A DNA stretch of 43,147 bases from a bacterium (GTDB taxonomy: Archaea; Thermoproteota; Bathyarchaeia; 40CM-2-53-6), in the NCBI GenBank assembly GCA_021323995.1, contig JAJPJY010000069.1, forward strand, positions 1-43,147, read 5' to 3'. The notes below the pieces were generated by a model. That model searched no databases. It was not told the origin of the DNA and was given only the letters and a program-made list of their open reading frames with translations. Positions 16,316 through 25,054 of this stretch are shown one piece after another. A program made the translations under genes and the position numbers. Numbering within the stretch: position 1 is the stretch's first letter; the number at the start of each line of letters is the position of its first letter.

Positions 16316-18205
16316 CTACCGAATTAGCCGCGCCGAGTTCAGTATAAAGACCAGTTCGGAAGCTACATGGATTCCAGCCGCGAGTAGAGGATTGAGCAGT
16401 CCCTGAAACGCGAGAGTCAATCCGATCCCGTCCACGATCAAGGTCCCGTAGAAGTTCTGCATGATGGCGCCGTAGGCCTGCTTGCTTGCTCTAACGATAG
16501 CTGGGACCTTTCCCAGGTCGTTGGTCATGAGTACGATATCTGCTTCTTCGATGGCAACGTCAGTGCCGGTGCCCATTCCTATGCCAACGTTCGCTCTCGC
16601 CAGTGCAGGAGCATCGTTGATTCCATCTCCCACCATGGCAACTTTTCGTCCAGAGGACGATAGGTTGTCGATGATGGAGACCTTCTCTGGAGGAAGGAGT
16701 TCTGCATGGACCTCTCTGATTCCTACTTGGTCCCCGACGGTCCTTGCGGCGACTTTGTTGTCGCCAGTGAGCATAATGGTCCTCAGGCCCATGCTTTCCA
16801 AGTCTTGGATCGCTTGGCGGCTTTCGTTTCGTATTCGGTCTGCGATTCCGATGATTCCACAGATGTGACCGTCGTGAGCAACGAGAACTGTAGTCTTGCC
16901 TTCAGACTCCTTTGCAGAGAGGGTCGCGTCTACGTCGGTTGATAGTGGAACATGTTGTTCGGACATGAGCAGTGAGTTTCCTACTAGAATACTTTCATCA
17001 CCGAACCGTGAAACCATGCCTTTTCCTGCTTGGTAATCTGAAGCCGTGCTTGATTCTGGGTTGATTCCGAACTGCTTGGCCTTTGTTGTGATTGCACGTG
17101 CTAGGGGGTGGTTTGACATTTTTTCCGCGGCCGCGGCGAACGTCAACACTTGTCTTTCGGAGTGGCCGTTCAGCCCCACAATGTCCGTGACGACTGGGTC
17201 TCCGAGAGTCAGGGTCCCGGTCTTGTCGATTACGACCGTGTCGACCTTGCTCATCTCTTGGACGTACACTCCCCCTTTGACGATGACGCCTTTCTTCGCG
17301 AGTCCTCCCATGACGGCGACTATCGCGAGAGGCGTCCCGGCTGCGACTCCGCAGGCGCCCGCTACGACGATGACCGATATTGTCGATATGAGGTTCCTGG
17401 TTACAACGAAGGTGACTACTGCAAAGAGGATGGTGAATTCGACTAGCCATGTCGCCAGTTTGTCTGATAGTTTCTGTATCGGGGCCTTCCGACTCTCAGC
17501 TTCTTCCACCAGTCTGATAATCTGACCGAATACCGTCTCAATTCCGACCTTCTCGGTCTCTATCTCTAGTATGCCGGACTCGTTGATGCTCCCTGCGAAG
17601 ACTCGATTACCGATTGTTTTCTCAACTGCTAGGGCTTCTCCGGTGATTGCGGATTGGTTTACGAATCCGGAGCCTTTGACGAGGATCCCGTCGATAGGAA
17701 TGCGCTCGCCATCTCTGACAATTACGACTTCATGCGGTGAGATGGTTTCGATGTCCGCCTCGACCTCGTCGTTGTGCCGACGGACTAGGGCTCTTCTCGG
17801 GATCGACTCTTCCAGTTTCACAATTGTTGCTCTACCCTTGTCTACAGCATAGGATTCGATGAATTCCGATAACAGAACGAAGAAAGTGACCACGACTGCC
17901 GCAGTGAATTGGCCGACCAGGAGCGACGCGACTATGGCCACTGTCATGGATACTTCCATGTTTATCGCGCGATGGCGAAGCGAGCGGAACGTCTCCGCAA
18001 AAACCGGGAACCCTCCGACAAGCGTGGCGGCAATTGCTATGATGTCGAAGGAGACGAATGCCCGCCAGAGTCCAAAATAGCTGGAGAGGGCGGCCACGGC
18101 CATGAGAACGAGACGTATTCCGTCTCTCCCCTGATCTTCAGGAGTTTCTACCGTTCTGGCGATGACTCCCCCCGTCACGGGGAGTTCGCTGGGATGAGTG
18201 CTCAA
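16316..18205 (-). CDS. heavy-metal-type P1B ATPase with atypical membrane metal motif
   Basis: A 629-residue ion-pumping ATPase: paired N-terminal membrane segments, an actuator domain with SAITGE, two more segments, then phosphorylation site DKTGT, SNHPLA (the P1B HP motif), the MLTGD hinge and VGDGINDAPAL. No N-terminal HMA domain. The segment that usually carries CPC reads VVAGACGVAAGTPLAI, so the pattern is G-A-C with the conserved proline missing. Metal specificity therefore cannot be assigned. The ATG overlaps the stop of the CsoR-like gene, so pump and sensor are co-translated. Confidence 0.88.
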   Translation of the reverse strand: MSTHPSELPVTGGVIARTVETPEDQGRDGIRLVLMAVAALSSYFGLWRAFVSFDIIAIAATLVGGFPVFAETFRSLRHRAINMEVSMTVAIVASLLVGQFTAAVVVTFFVLLSEFIESYAVDKGRATIVKLEESIPRRALVRRHNDEVEADIETISPHEVVIVRDGERIPIDGILVKGSGFVNQSAITGEALAVEKTIGNRVFAGSINESGILEIETEKVGIETVFGQIIRLVEEAESRKAPIQKLSDKLATWLVEFTILFAVVTFVVTRNLISTISVIVVAGACGVAAGTPLAIVAVMGGLAKKGVIVKGGVYVQEMSKVDTVVIDKTGTLTLGDPVVTDIVGLNGHSERQVLTFAAAAEKMSNHPLARAITTKAKQFGINPESSTASDYQAGKGMVSRFGDESILVGNSLLMSEQHVPLSTDVDATLSAKESEGKTTVLVAHDGHICGIIGIADRIRNESRQAIQDLESMGLRTIMLTGDNKVAARTVGDQVGIREVHAELLPPEKVSIIDNLSSSGRKVAMVGDGINDAPALARANVGIGMGTGTDVAIEEADIVLMTNDLGKVPAIVRASKQAYGAIMQNFYGTLIVDGIGLTLAFQGLLNPLLAAGIHVASELVFILNSARLIR

Positions 18206-18465
18206 CTTCTGTTGGCGACTACTTGTTTTAGTTCGAGAACGAGATCGTTTACTCGCTCTCCCTTTCTCGAAGTGGCGACACAGTCTTCGACAATGTCTTC
18301 GATGATGACTTCAACTACGCTGTCAAGCGAGGCCCTGACTGCAGAAACTTGGTGCACAATTTCCGGATATGCTCTTTCCTCAACGAGCATCTTGCGAATA
18401 GAGCGCACGTGTCCCTCAATCCGTGCTAGCCTCTGATCGACCTCTGGGCGCTTGTGTCTGGACAT
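18202..18465 (-). CDS. CsoR/RcnR/FrmR-family metal- or stress-sensing repressor
   Basis: An 87-residue all-helical DUF156 protein: RLARIEGHVRSIRKMLVEE, then QVSAVRASLDSV, then EDIVEDCV. Such tetramers bind G/C-rich operators and release on ligand binding. Of the CsoR copper ligands (Cys, His, Cys), the first is Tyr and the His is Ile; only the last Cys (in EDCV) is kept. A copper response is therefore unlikely. It forms an overlapping two-gene unit with the P-type ATPase and sits behind a G-rich palindrome-like site. Confidence 0.85.
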   Translation of the reverse strand: MSRHKRPEVDQRLARIEGHVRSIRKMLVEERAYPEIVHQVSAVRASLDSVVEVIIEDIVEDCVATSRKGERVNDLVLELKQVVANRS

Positions 18466-18489
18466 ACCCCATCCCCGGGAGGGGGTTAA
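18465..18489. promoter_or_regulatory. G/C-tract operator candidate for the CsoR-like gene
   Basis: Immediately before and touching the start codon is TACCCCATCCCC followed by GGGAGGGGGTTA, an imperfect palindrome centred on CCCGGG. CsoR/RcnR-family repressors bind C/G-tract palindromes of this kind, so autoregulation of the sensor-pump operon is likely. The same G-rich strand also provides the ribosome-binding region. Confidence 0.5.
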
Positions 18490-18498
18490 CCTATAACC

Positions 18499-18790
18499 CT
18501 ATTTCTTCTCGTCCAGGTCCTTTCTGACCTGTTCTTTTATGGTCTGGAAAAATTCCTGGTTCTCTATCCTTCCAGCTTCCGAGTGTACAGCGTCAAGGTC
18601 GATCTTTAGGCTCGTATGACTTACGCGGCGTCTTCTGAATACTAGGAGAGTTGCCAAGAGTAGGCCTGCGATTATCGCAGCGAATATTCCGAAGTAGAAG
18701 AGGGGAAAACTGGCTGAAGGGCTTCCTGTCGTAGTGCTAGTGTTTTGAATCGTAATCGCCCTGGTTGCGGTGCCGGAGTGGAGGATTGGA
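18499..18790 (-). pseudogene. displaced C-terminus of the receptor-like gene (TM plus basic tail)
   Basis: One frame over from the main receptor frame, the sequence reads a short Thr/Ser linker, a membrane helix (PLFYFGIFAAIIAGLLLATL), a stop-transfer RRRR, and about 45 cytoplasmic residues with an acidic/amphipathic end (FFQTIKEQVRKDLDEKK) before the stop at 18499. It has no start of its own. Joined to the upstream frame by a one-base correction near 18770-18800, it gives a protein of about 530 residues with normal single-pass topology. Confidence 0.7.
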
Positions 18791-20095
18791 AGAGTCGGAA
18801 GCTGAGACGATCAGCGACCAGAGGCCGCCGGTGTCGCCTGACTTTGCTATATAGGTACCGACCCAATGGCCGAAGCTCGAATCATAGACGAGCGGAATTG
18901 TGTCATTGATTGCCGGGGTCCCGCTATAGACAAGATACGCTCGAGTTATCGCGGAAGGAACCATGGTTCCATCAGGATAGAGCACCGTCACATTGAACCC
19001 GAGTTGCTGACCAATCGCAATCACGGTATTCGTGCTCACAGTGACAGACAGGGTAGCCGTCGTCAGCCTAGGAGAATTCGTCAGCGTGGTCACAGGTCCA
19101 CTATTGCCATAAGCGTCGCTGTACCCATGTGCACCCATACTAGCCGTCCAGATGCCCGTCCGGTTGCTAACTGTGGTCTGATAGGTCGCGTTGAACGTCT
19201 GAGACGTGTCGTCGTAGGTTGCAGTGAGAGTAACTTTCCCACTGACAGGGTTTGTCAGAGTCATGAGTCCCACGCCGGTCGTCGGAATAGTTCCATCCGG
19301 ATAGATTGGCTGGAAACTGAACTGCATCGTGTCGGTTCTCTGATAGGTCGATTTCGAAGACCATATGGATGAGATCGACATGATTGCAACTCGCACTGCG
19401 AACGTCTCATTGTCAGGAGGAGACTTGTGAGTCGTCGTCCCTGTCAGGGTCGCTAGGTAATTGTCAATTGTAGCGTTCGGAGGAATCCTCCAGCTAGCCG
19501 TGACAACTCCCGTAAGCGACGCTGTCGTGGATGACGAGAAGACGATCGTTGAAGTTGTCTCGGTCTGTATTGTTACGTCTACTGTTTCGGAAGCGTTGTA
19601 GCCGCTCGCTTGCACGTTGACGGTCTGAGTTCTCTCGTACGAATTATTGTCAGTGCTGCTCAGCGAGAACGAGGTGCTAGCAACGTTCGGCATTGCGCTC
19701 GGCGCGAGCTGGTTGACCATAGCCATGTAAGTGCCGACGAGCGAATTAATCCCCGGGAATTGGGGACTAGTGTAGTTCACTATTACGCTGAACTGGGTCT
19801 GAGTAGAAGTAGTGGTATAGTTCATAGGTTGTGATTGAAACGTTGCCCCGGCCGGGTCTTTGACTATGAACCTAAACGAGTAAGTGGTGGAGCCTATCAC
19901 GACAATACCGAGAGTAACCGTTAGTACGAGTGATACGGGCGTTCCTTCTTCTGCAGTTGCTGGCAGCGCGGTCAGATTGTATGTATTGCCGCCGCTGCTC
20001 GGCGCATAGACCTTCGGAAGGCCCCAAAAGGAGAGCATTGAAGCGGTTACCAATATCAGTAAGATGGCTCGACCAATGCCCCGAGAAGACCGCAT
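18737..20095 (-). CDS. receptor-like secreted/membrane protein, main frame (C-terminus lost by frameshift)
   Basis: The 452-codon frame has a signal peptide (to about residue 31) and an Ig-like ectodomain clearly related to that of the protein at 12132-14636: both hold a Y-x-R/F-T-x-T-V-x-V-x-A-S-G-Y unit, Y-P-D-G-T/S blocks and the closing VGTYxxKSGDxxG(L)W/L strand. The frame then degenerates at its last ~15 codons and stops without a membrane segment. The missing segment continues in another frame down to 18499. Either an indel in the assembly or a real frameshift. Confidence 0.8.
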   Translation of the reverse strand: MRSSRGIGRAILLILVTASMLSFWGLPKVYAPSSGGNTYNLTALPATAEEGTPVSLVLTVTLGIVVIGSTTYSFRFIVKDPAGATFQSQPMNYTTTSTQTQFSVIVNYTSPQFPGINSLVGTYMAMVNQLAPSAMPNVASTSFSLSSTDNNSYERTQTVNVQASGYNASETVDVTIQTETTSTIVFSSSTTASLTGVVTASWRIPPNATIDNYLATLTGTTTHKSPPDNETFAVRVAIMSISSIWSSKSTYQRTDTMQFSFQPIYPDGTIPTTGVGLMTLTNPVSGKVTLTATYDDTSQTFNATYQTTVSNRTGIWTASMGAHGYSDAYGNSGPVTTLTNSPRLTTATLSVTVSTNTVIAIGQQLGFNVTVLYPDGTMVPSAITRAYLVYSGTPAINDTIPLVYDSSFGHWVGTYIAKSGDTGGLWSLIVSASDSSNPPLRHRNQGDYDSKH

Positions 20096-20331
20096 TACAC
20101 ATTCCTGGTGACGAGTTATGAGTGTTGAGAGGGGACTGAGCGACTAAAGCGGCACGTAACTTCCAATACCTGTTTGGAGTATCGCTATGATGGCTTCCGA
20201 AAAAGCGGGGACTCACCGAAGAGGGGAACCGTAGCCACACATCCACTGGCTTGAAGCAGCGAACCGTTGTCGGGCGGTCGCCAAAAACTGCTTACGATCG
20301 GCTCAAATGCCCTCACCGATAACCGCTTCGC

Positions 20332-21723
20332 ATGGACGTTGCTCTCTTGCGTCAGAGCCTGCGTCGTCTCTTTGCACACCCTGTCGCCTTAGCCGTCATA
20401 GTAGGGGGCGTTTGCGGAGTCAGTGCCCTCGCACTCTTAGAGGCAATAAAGATCTTCAATGTACTCCTACTTGGGCTGATAGCGAGCTACACGCCACCGG
20501 GTCCGGGCGGAGAGGGAGGTCCAGCAGTCGCAACCTTCGGCTCAAGGTTCTTTCTCGTCCCAGCCGTAACGTTGATCGGAGGACTGGTTGCCGGACTACT
20601 GGTCTACCGGTTTGCTCCAGAAGCTGAAGGGGTAGGCACAGACCAGGCAATCAAAGCATTCCACGAAAAGGATGCGATCATAAGACCACGGGTCCCACTC
20701 GTCAAACTTCTCGCATCCGCGCTGACGATCGGTTCAGGCGGAACCTCGGGAAGGGAAGGCCCTATAGCACAGATCGGCGCGGGAACGGGAAGCGCGATCG
20801 CATCGTATCTCAAACTGGATCGTAAGACCCGTCAGATACTTCTGGCGTCCGGGCTAGGAGCGGGAATTGCCTCTATATTCAAAGCGCCACTCGCAGGCGC
20901 GATCATTGGCGCGGAGATATTCTACACACGCGACTTTGAAGTCGAGGCCTTGATTCCTGGATTCGTCGCATCAGTAGTCGGCTATTCAATCGTGGGATTC
21001 GCAACAGGCTGGCAGCCAATATTCTCGACTAATGTAAGCCCTACCGAATTCAGAAACCCGCTGTCTCTACCGCTCTTTTCGGTGCTCGGTCTCGTTTGTG
21101 CGCTCCTCGCTCTATTCCTGTTTCGAGTCTATTATCCGACAATCAACCTCTTCCGTCTCTGGAGGGCACCACTCTATGTCAAGACCGCGATTGGAGGATT
21201 GATGACTGGATTGTTGGCTCTTGCGTTCCCATCGGTTCTCGGTGTAGGCTATGGATGGGTCCAGATCGCCATCAACCAGCAATACGCCATTTTCTCTCCA
21301 ATGTCGATCCTTCTTGGAGTGTTTGCAGAGATGTTCGCGCTCTCGTTCACCCTAGGCTCAGGAGGTAGCGGTGGAATATTCGGACCCTCCGTCGTTATTG
21401 GAGGATTATTGGGCGCATCAGTCGGCTATCTCTTCTTCCAGCTCTTTCCAGGAATTGTTCCCAGCCCATCCGATTTTGCGGTGGTAGGTATGATGGCTTT
21501 CTTCGCTGCCGATGGCAAGGCACCTCTCTCGACAATAGTTCTCGTAGCTGAGATGACGGGAGGCTACGGATTGCTGGCGCCCTCAATGTTCGCGGTGACC
21601 CCCGCGTTCCTGTTATCCGGCAAGAGGAGCGTGTTCCCAAGCCAACTGCCCAGCAGACGAGACAGCCCCGCTCATGCCGAAGAATATGGTCTGGCTCGGA
21701 CCGCTGCTGAGGCGTCTGCCTAG
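20332..21723 (+). CDS. ClC-family chloride channel/antiporter
   Basis: A 463-residue membrane protein with the ClC selectivity motifs: GSGGTSGREGP (containing the gating glutamate), the GAGIASIFKAPLAG helix, and GSGGSGGIFGPS. A later DGKAPLSTIVLVAEMTGGY helix follows, where the Tyr near the anion path lies in other ClCs. No CBS domains at the C-terminus, only a short polar tail. It moves chloride, possibly in exchange for protons since the gating Glu is kept. ATG start. Confidence 0.9.
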   Translation: MDVALLRQSLRRLFAHPVALAVIVGGVCGVSALALLEAIKIFNVLLLGLIASYTPPGPGGEGGPAVATFGSRFFLVPAVTLIGGLVAGLLVYRFAPEAEGVGTDQAIKAFHEKDAIIRPRVPLVKLLASALTIGSGGTSGREGPIAQIGAGTGSAIASYLKLDRKTRQILLASGLGAGIASIFKAPLAGAIIGAEIFYTRDFEVEALIPGFVASVVGYSIVGFATGWQPIFSTNVSPTEFRNPLSLPLFSVLGLVCALLALFLFRVYYPTINLFRLWRAPLYVKTAIGGLMTGLLALAFPSVLGVGYGWVQIAINQQYAIFSPMSILLGVFAEMFALSFTLGSGGSGGIFGPSVVIGGLLGASVGYLFFQLFPGIVPSPSDFAVVGMMAFFAADGKAPLSTIVLVAEMTGGYGLLAPSMFAVTPAFLLSGKRSVFPSQLPSRRDSPAHAEEYGLARTAAEASA

Positions 21724-22042
21724 CAGCTACAGTCGTATGTGGCAGCGCTCATCCAAGACTGCAGACTCAACCTAGGTTCAGGGATTTATTTCAGACAGGG
21801 AGGATAGTTTTTCTTCACTATCACGACGACTACAGGATTTCAGTTGGGCTTTCGCGTGTCTTCCGAAGAACCATCGTTTCGTTTTTGATTACGACCGGCA
21901 GCACTGAGATATGTCTGTCTGCGAGAGCAGTTGATCCTTTGTCTATCTGCGTCGAGCTTCGGCAAGTTGGCGAGTGAGAATCTCTTCCTTACACGTGGGG
22001 CATTGGCACCGAGGGTCCTCACAATTCTCGCAAGTTACTCGG
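21724..22042. other. intergenic, no supported gene
   Basis: The gap lies between the ends of the convergent ClC and MFS genes. A 60-codon, very basic minus-strand frame (21840-22022) is present, but it has no recognisable motif or ribosome-binding site. I see nothing else beyond short T-rich runs near 21808. Confidence 0.4.
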
Positions 22043-23380
22043 TTATGTAGTTCGCGACTCTGACAAGTCAGCGATGTGCATCAACCCACTCTCCCGCTTC
22101 AGGGGGTCTTCGCGTATTGAACCTTGTTCTCTCTTGCGAGTTACTTTTCCTGCTAGAACTAGTGAGCCAGCCATTAGGAGGGCCGCGAGCAGGAAAGGGG
22201 CGCCTGGAAGACTGATTGGCGCTCCGCTACCGATGAAAAATGCGTATGTGAGCGTGAAAAGCGTGGGTCCGATAACACCCGTGAGACCCATGAGACTTCC
22301 GTTGATGCCCTGAAGCTGTCCTTGCTCTTCGGGACCTACTCGTCGGGTCATTAGCCCCTGTAATGCGGGCTGGACGAATCCTATAGGTGCATAGAAGATT
22401 ATCGCGAGCATGAACACGAGGGCGTTGGGTGCGAGACCCCAGATCACAAACCCTGCTGTGCCAGAGACGATGCCGATCAACAACGCTAGACGCTCGCCAA
22501 ACCTGGCGACAACTCTGCGGACTAGGAGTCCCTGGACTATGATGTTGCATGCGCCGACGAGGGCTAGTGCTGCTCCGACTGTGGCGTATCCCCAGCCATA
22601 CCGGTAAGCGGCATACAGGACGTACACACTGGGAAGGACTTGGAAGGCTAGAAAGTTGAGGAAGTTGACGGTTACAAAGCCTGCGAGTCCGGCGCGGGCT
22701 CGGATCATCGATAGTGAGCCGATTGGGTTAGCTTTGCGGAGTGAGACAGGGCTCCTATGTTCGGGAGGAAGTGATTCTGGTAGCACGACCAGCCCGTATG
22801 CGGCGCTTGCGAGCGAGAGTGTTGCGGCGCCCCAGAAGGGGAAGCGTGGGCCGATTCCTCCAAGCAGTCCGCCGACGAGGGGTCCAATGATGAATCCTAC
22901 ACCCCAGATCGAACCTATCATCCCGTAAGCACCGGTCCGCTTGTTGCCCGGGACAGTGTCGGCGACGTAGGCGAAGCTTACCGTGAAGCTGGCGGCTGTT
23001 ATGCCGCTGACTACACGGCCGATGAATAGCCACGTTAGGTTGGGGGCCAGGGCCATGATCATGTAGTCGGTGCCAAGCCCGAACGCGGAGAGAATGAGGA
23101 CGGGTCGTCGACCGTAGCGGTCGGATAGTGCTCCTATCAATGGTGCGAAGATGAACTGCATCAGCGCCCAGACTGTGCCGAAGAGGCCGAAGATTTCGGC
23201 GCCTCTTGCAGGGTCTCCTCCGACGAAGCTGACGACGAGACCGGGGAGGACAGGTATGATTATGCCAAATCCGAGAGTATCGAAGAGGACTGTGGCGTAG
23301 ATGAATGCGAGTGCCGCTCTGCTAGCTTGAGATCTGGTTGAGGTTTCCGTCGATGGAGGTGTTTGGGTGAGCTCAGTCAA
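22043..23380 (-). CDS. TetA-like MFS drug exporter
   Basis: A 445-residue, twelve-segment MFS protein close in layout to the TCR/Tet(A) drug:H+ antiporters: DTLGFGIIIPVLP in the first segment, motif A GALSDRYGRRPVL, GRVVSGITAAS, and the motif C-like GSIWGVGFIIGPLVGGLLG. The second half carries a weaker QGLLVRRVVARFGER. The polar N-terminus (about 20 residues) and charged tail are cytoplasmic. The substrate is not fixed; tetracycline export is only one possibility. The family is mainly bacterial, hinting at transfer. Confidence 0.85.
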   Translation of the reverse strand: MTELTQTPPSTETSTRSQASRAALAFIYATVLFDTLGFGIIIPVLPGLVVSFVGGDPARGAEIFGLFGTVWALMQFIFAPLIGALSDRYGRRPVLILSAFGLGTDYMIMALAPNLTWLFIGRVVSGITAASFTVSFAYVADTVPGNKRTGAYGMIGSIWGVGFIIGPLVGGLLGGIGPRFPFWGAATLSLASAAYGLVVLPESLPPEHRSPVSLRKANPIGSLSMIRARAGLAGFVTVNFLNFLAFQVLPSVYVLYAAYRYGWGYATVGAALALVGACNIIVQGLLVRRVVARFGERLALLIGIVSGTAGFVIWGLAPNALVFMLAIIFYAPIGFVQPALQGLMTRRVGPEEQGQLQGINGSLMGLTGVIGPTLFTLTYAFFIGSGAPISLPGAPFLLAALLMAGSLVLAGKVTRKREQGSIREDPLKRESGLMHIADLSESRTT

Positions 23381-23759
23381 GTCATGGACACTAGTGTGGC
23401 GGTTTGTTGTGGATGAAGAGTCAGTTTACCGTTAGCTGTTGGGCAGGGCAGGCTCCTACTTCAAGGTAGTGAGGGATAGGAAAGTGAATTCAGTCATGCG
23501 TTTCTACCACAGAGCGCAATTCTTCTCCTATGCAGCCGTAATCGCTCTGGAAGCGAACCCGGTCTTGGTTGTTAGAGCCCTACAAGAGGTCAGTCTCTTG
23601 GAATTGCTTTTCCACGAGAGAAACGCCCGTCGTTCGGCACTTTAACGCGGCATAGAGCGCCAATGAGAGAGTTGACTAAGCGCATTCCGTGCATGCTGTG
23701 GACCCTTTCTGGGATCGAGTTTCATCGACAGAAATAGTTAGAAATCGACTTGTGCTATT
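23381..23759. other. intergenic between divergent exporter and regulator genes
   Basis: The gap holds the divergent promoters for the TetA-like exporter and the FilR1-like regulator. A 68-codon plus-strand frame (23439-23645, TTG start; ATG at codon 20) is present but matches nothing I know and has no clear ribosome-binding site, so I do not call it a gene. Confidence 0.4.
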
Positions 23760-24533
23760 GTGCTCCGAGCGGGTATCCAATTGACAGACGATCTCTCGCA
23801 GCATCTTCTGGTCCTTGGGAGTGAGGATCGGCTGACTCTGCTCACTACGATTGATCGCGGGAAACAACGCCTCACTTCTCTTGCAAGCATCATTCATGCT
23901 TCGAACCAAGAATGTTCTCGTCACCTATCCCGGCTAGTCGAATCTGGCCTAATCAAGAGGGACTCAGCCGGATTCTACGAAACGACTCCGCTCGGAAGAG
24001 GAGTGCTCGGACTTCTGCCCAGCCTGCGATTCCTAGTAAAACACAGAAACTATCTTCAGTCCCACGACCTTTCGCCTCTTCCTAGACCTTTCACGGAGAG
24101 GATCGGCGAACTGATCGAAGGTAGACTAGTCGGACATTTCAACATCGTCCTAGAACAGATCAAGAAGACCATAGCCGAAGCCAGAGAACACCTATGGCTG
24201 ATCGCGGACCAGCCGATAATCCCCACCACCTCTGTCGGCGTGGGTTTTCCTTCTCGCAAGCTTCCTGTCAGATTGATCATTCAACCAGGCTATGACCTCA
24301 AGGCTTTCTCAGAAGCGAAATTGGCGCTTCCAAACAGATTCGAAATTGGTCTAGTACAGGAAGTGAAAGTGGCTATGGCGATAAACGAAAAAAGCGCAGG
24401 AGTGTGTTTTCCGGGTCTCGATGGGAAGATCGATTTTGGGATTGGCTTCACCGGGTCCGACTCCGAATTTCGAACCTGGTCAAGCGACCTTTTCGAGCAC
24501 TACTGGAAGTCTAGTGAACCAGTCAAATTCTAG
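23760..24533 (+). CDS. FilR1-like winged-helix transcriptional regulator
   Basis: A 257-residue protein with an N-terminal winged helix-turn-helix (about residues 20-80: LTSLASIIHASNQECSRHLSRLVESGLI, then wing and TTPLGRGVL) and a C-terminal sensor-like domain of about 160 residues like the DUF1724/methanogenesis-regulatory (FilR1) middle domain: HFNIVLEQIKKTIAEA, then LIADQP, and a final G-I-G-F-T-x-x-D strand with W-x-x-D-L-F-E-H-Y-W. Ligand unknown. It starts at GTG and is followed by paired palindromes before the next gene. Confidence 0.75.
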   Translation: MLRAGIQLTDDLSQHLLVLGSEDRLTLLTTIDRGKQRLTSLASIIHASNQECSRHLSRLVESGLIKRDSAGFYETTPLGRGVLGLLPSLRFLVKHRNYLQSHDLSPLPRPFTERIGELIEGRLVGHFNIVLEQIKKTIAEAREHLWLIADQPIIPTTSVGVGFPSRKLPVRLIIQPGYDLKAFSEAKLALPNRFEIGLVQEVKVAMAINEKSAGVCFPGLDGKIDFGIGFTGSDSEFRTWSSDLFEHYWKSSEPVKF

Positions 24534-24558
24534 GGCCGCACGTTCCACCTCGCCTCTA

Positions 24559-24607
24559 CTCAACGCTATTGTTGAGAATTTCCTACTCTTGTTGAGGAGA
24601 ATTCAAC
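24559..24607. promoter_or_regulatory. paired CTCAAC/GTTGAG palindromes, operator candidate
   Basis: CTCAAC at 24559 and GTTGAG at 24571 form a perfect 6-bp inverted repeat with a 6-base spacer. A second pair, GTTGA at 24591 and TCAAC at 24603, has a 7-base spacer. They lie just after the regulator gene and 26 bases before the next ATG, where a DNA-binding regulator would control initiation. Confidence 0.5.
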
Positions 24608-24632
24608 ACCAACCTAGTAGTAGTTATTAAAC

Positions 24633-25028
24633 ATGAGAGAAACGAAGTCTGCCACGGCCCAAGAGAGCGACTATGCTCAGCTGTTTGTCTTCCGGGTCCC
24701 AAAGAAGAATCGTGAAGCGATGCAGAAGCTTGAGGCTCGAATAGTCACGATGTTCAAGAAACATGGGGTAATGAAGTCAGAATTCTTCCAGCTCACCCCT
24801 CATGAAACCGTCAAGGGATTCACAAATCTCGCTGAGACTATTTCGGCTAGTCCTGAGGAGGAGGTCTGGGTCGAGATCGAGCATTACCTGGACAGGGAAC
24901 ATCGGGACCAGATTTTCGCAGCCATTCGAAAGGATATGCCCATGCTTGAACTGTTCGGGCAGTGGTATGGACTCGTAACCCCTGGCATAAACAGCGTCAT
25001 GGGAGATTTCAACAAACTGAAGATCTAA
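24633..25028 (+). CDS. DUF1428-like small protein
   Basis: A 131-residue soluble protein. The pattern Y-x-Q-L-F-V-F-R-V-PKKNREAMQKLE, followed later by V-W-V-E-I-E-H-Y-L-D-R-E-H-R-D-Q-I and a DMPMLELFGQW end, resembles the DUF1428/YbaA ferredoxin-like alpha/beta proteins (PKKN start and AHRD helix), although weakly in the centre. No catalytic residues are established for the family. ATG start lies after the palindromic operator candidate, so it may be the target of the upstream regulator. Confidence 0.55.
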   Translation: MRETKSATAQESDYAQLFVFRVPKKNREAMQKLEARIVTMFKKHGVMKSEFFQLTPHETVKGFTNLAETISASPEEEVWVEIEHYLDREHRDQIFAAIRKDMPMLELFGQWYGLVTPGINSVMGDFNKLKI

Positions 25029-25054
25029 GCCACAGCTGCAATCGGTAAAGCTCT

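Noticed and set aside
23439-23645. 68-codon frame between the exporter and the regulator
   Set aside because: TTG start without a ribosome-binding site and no recognisable pattern. It lies in a divergent promoter region.
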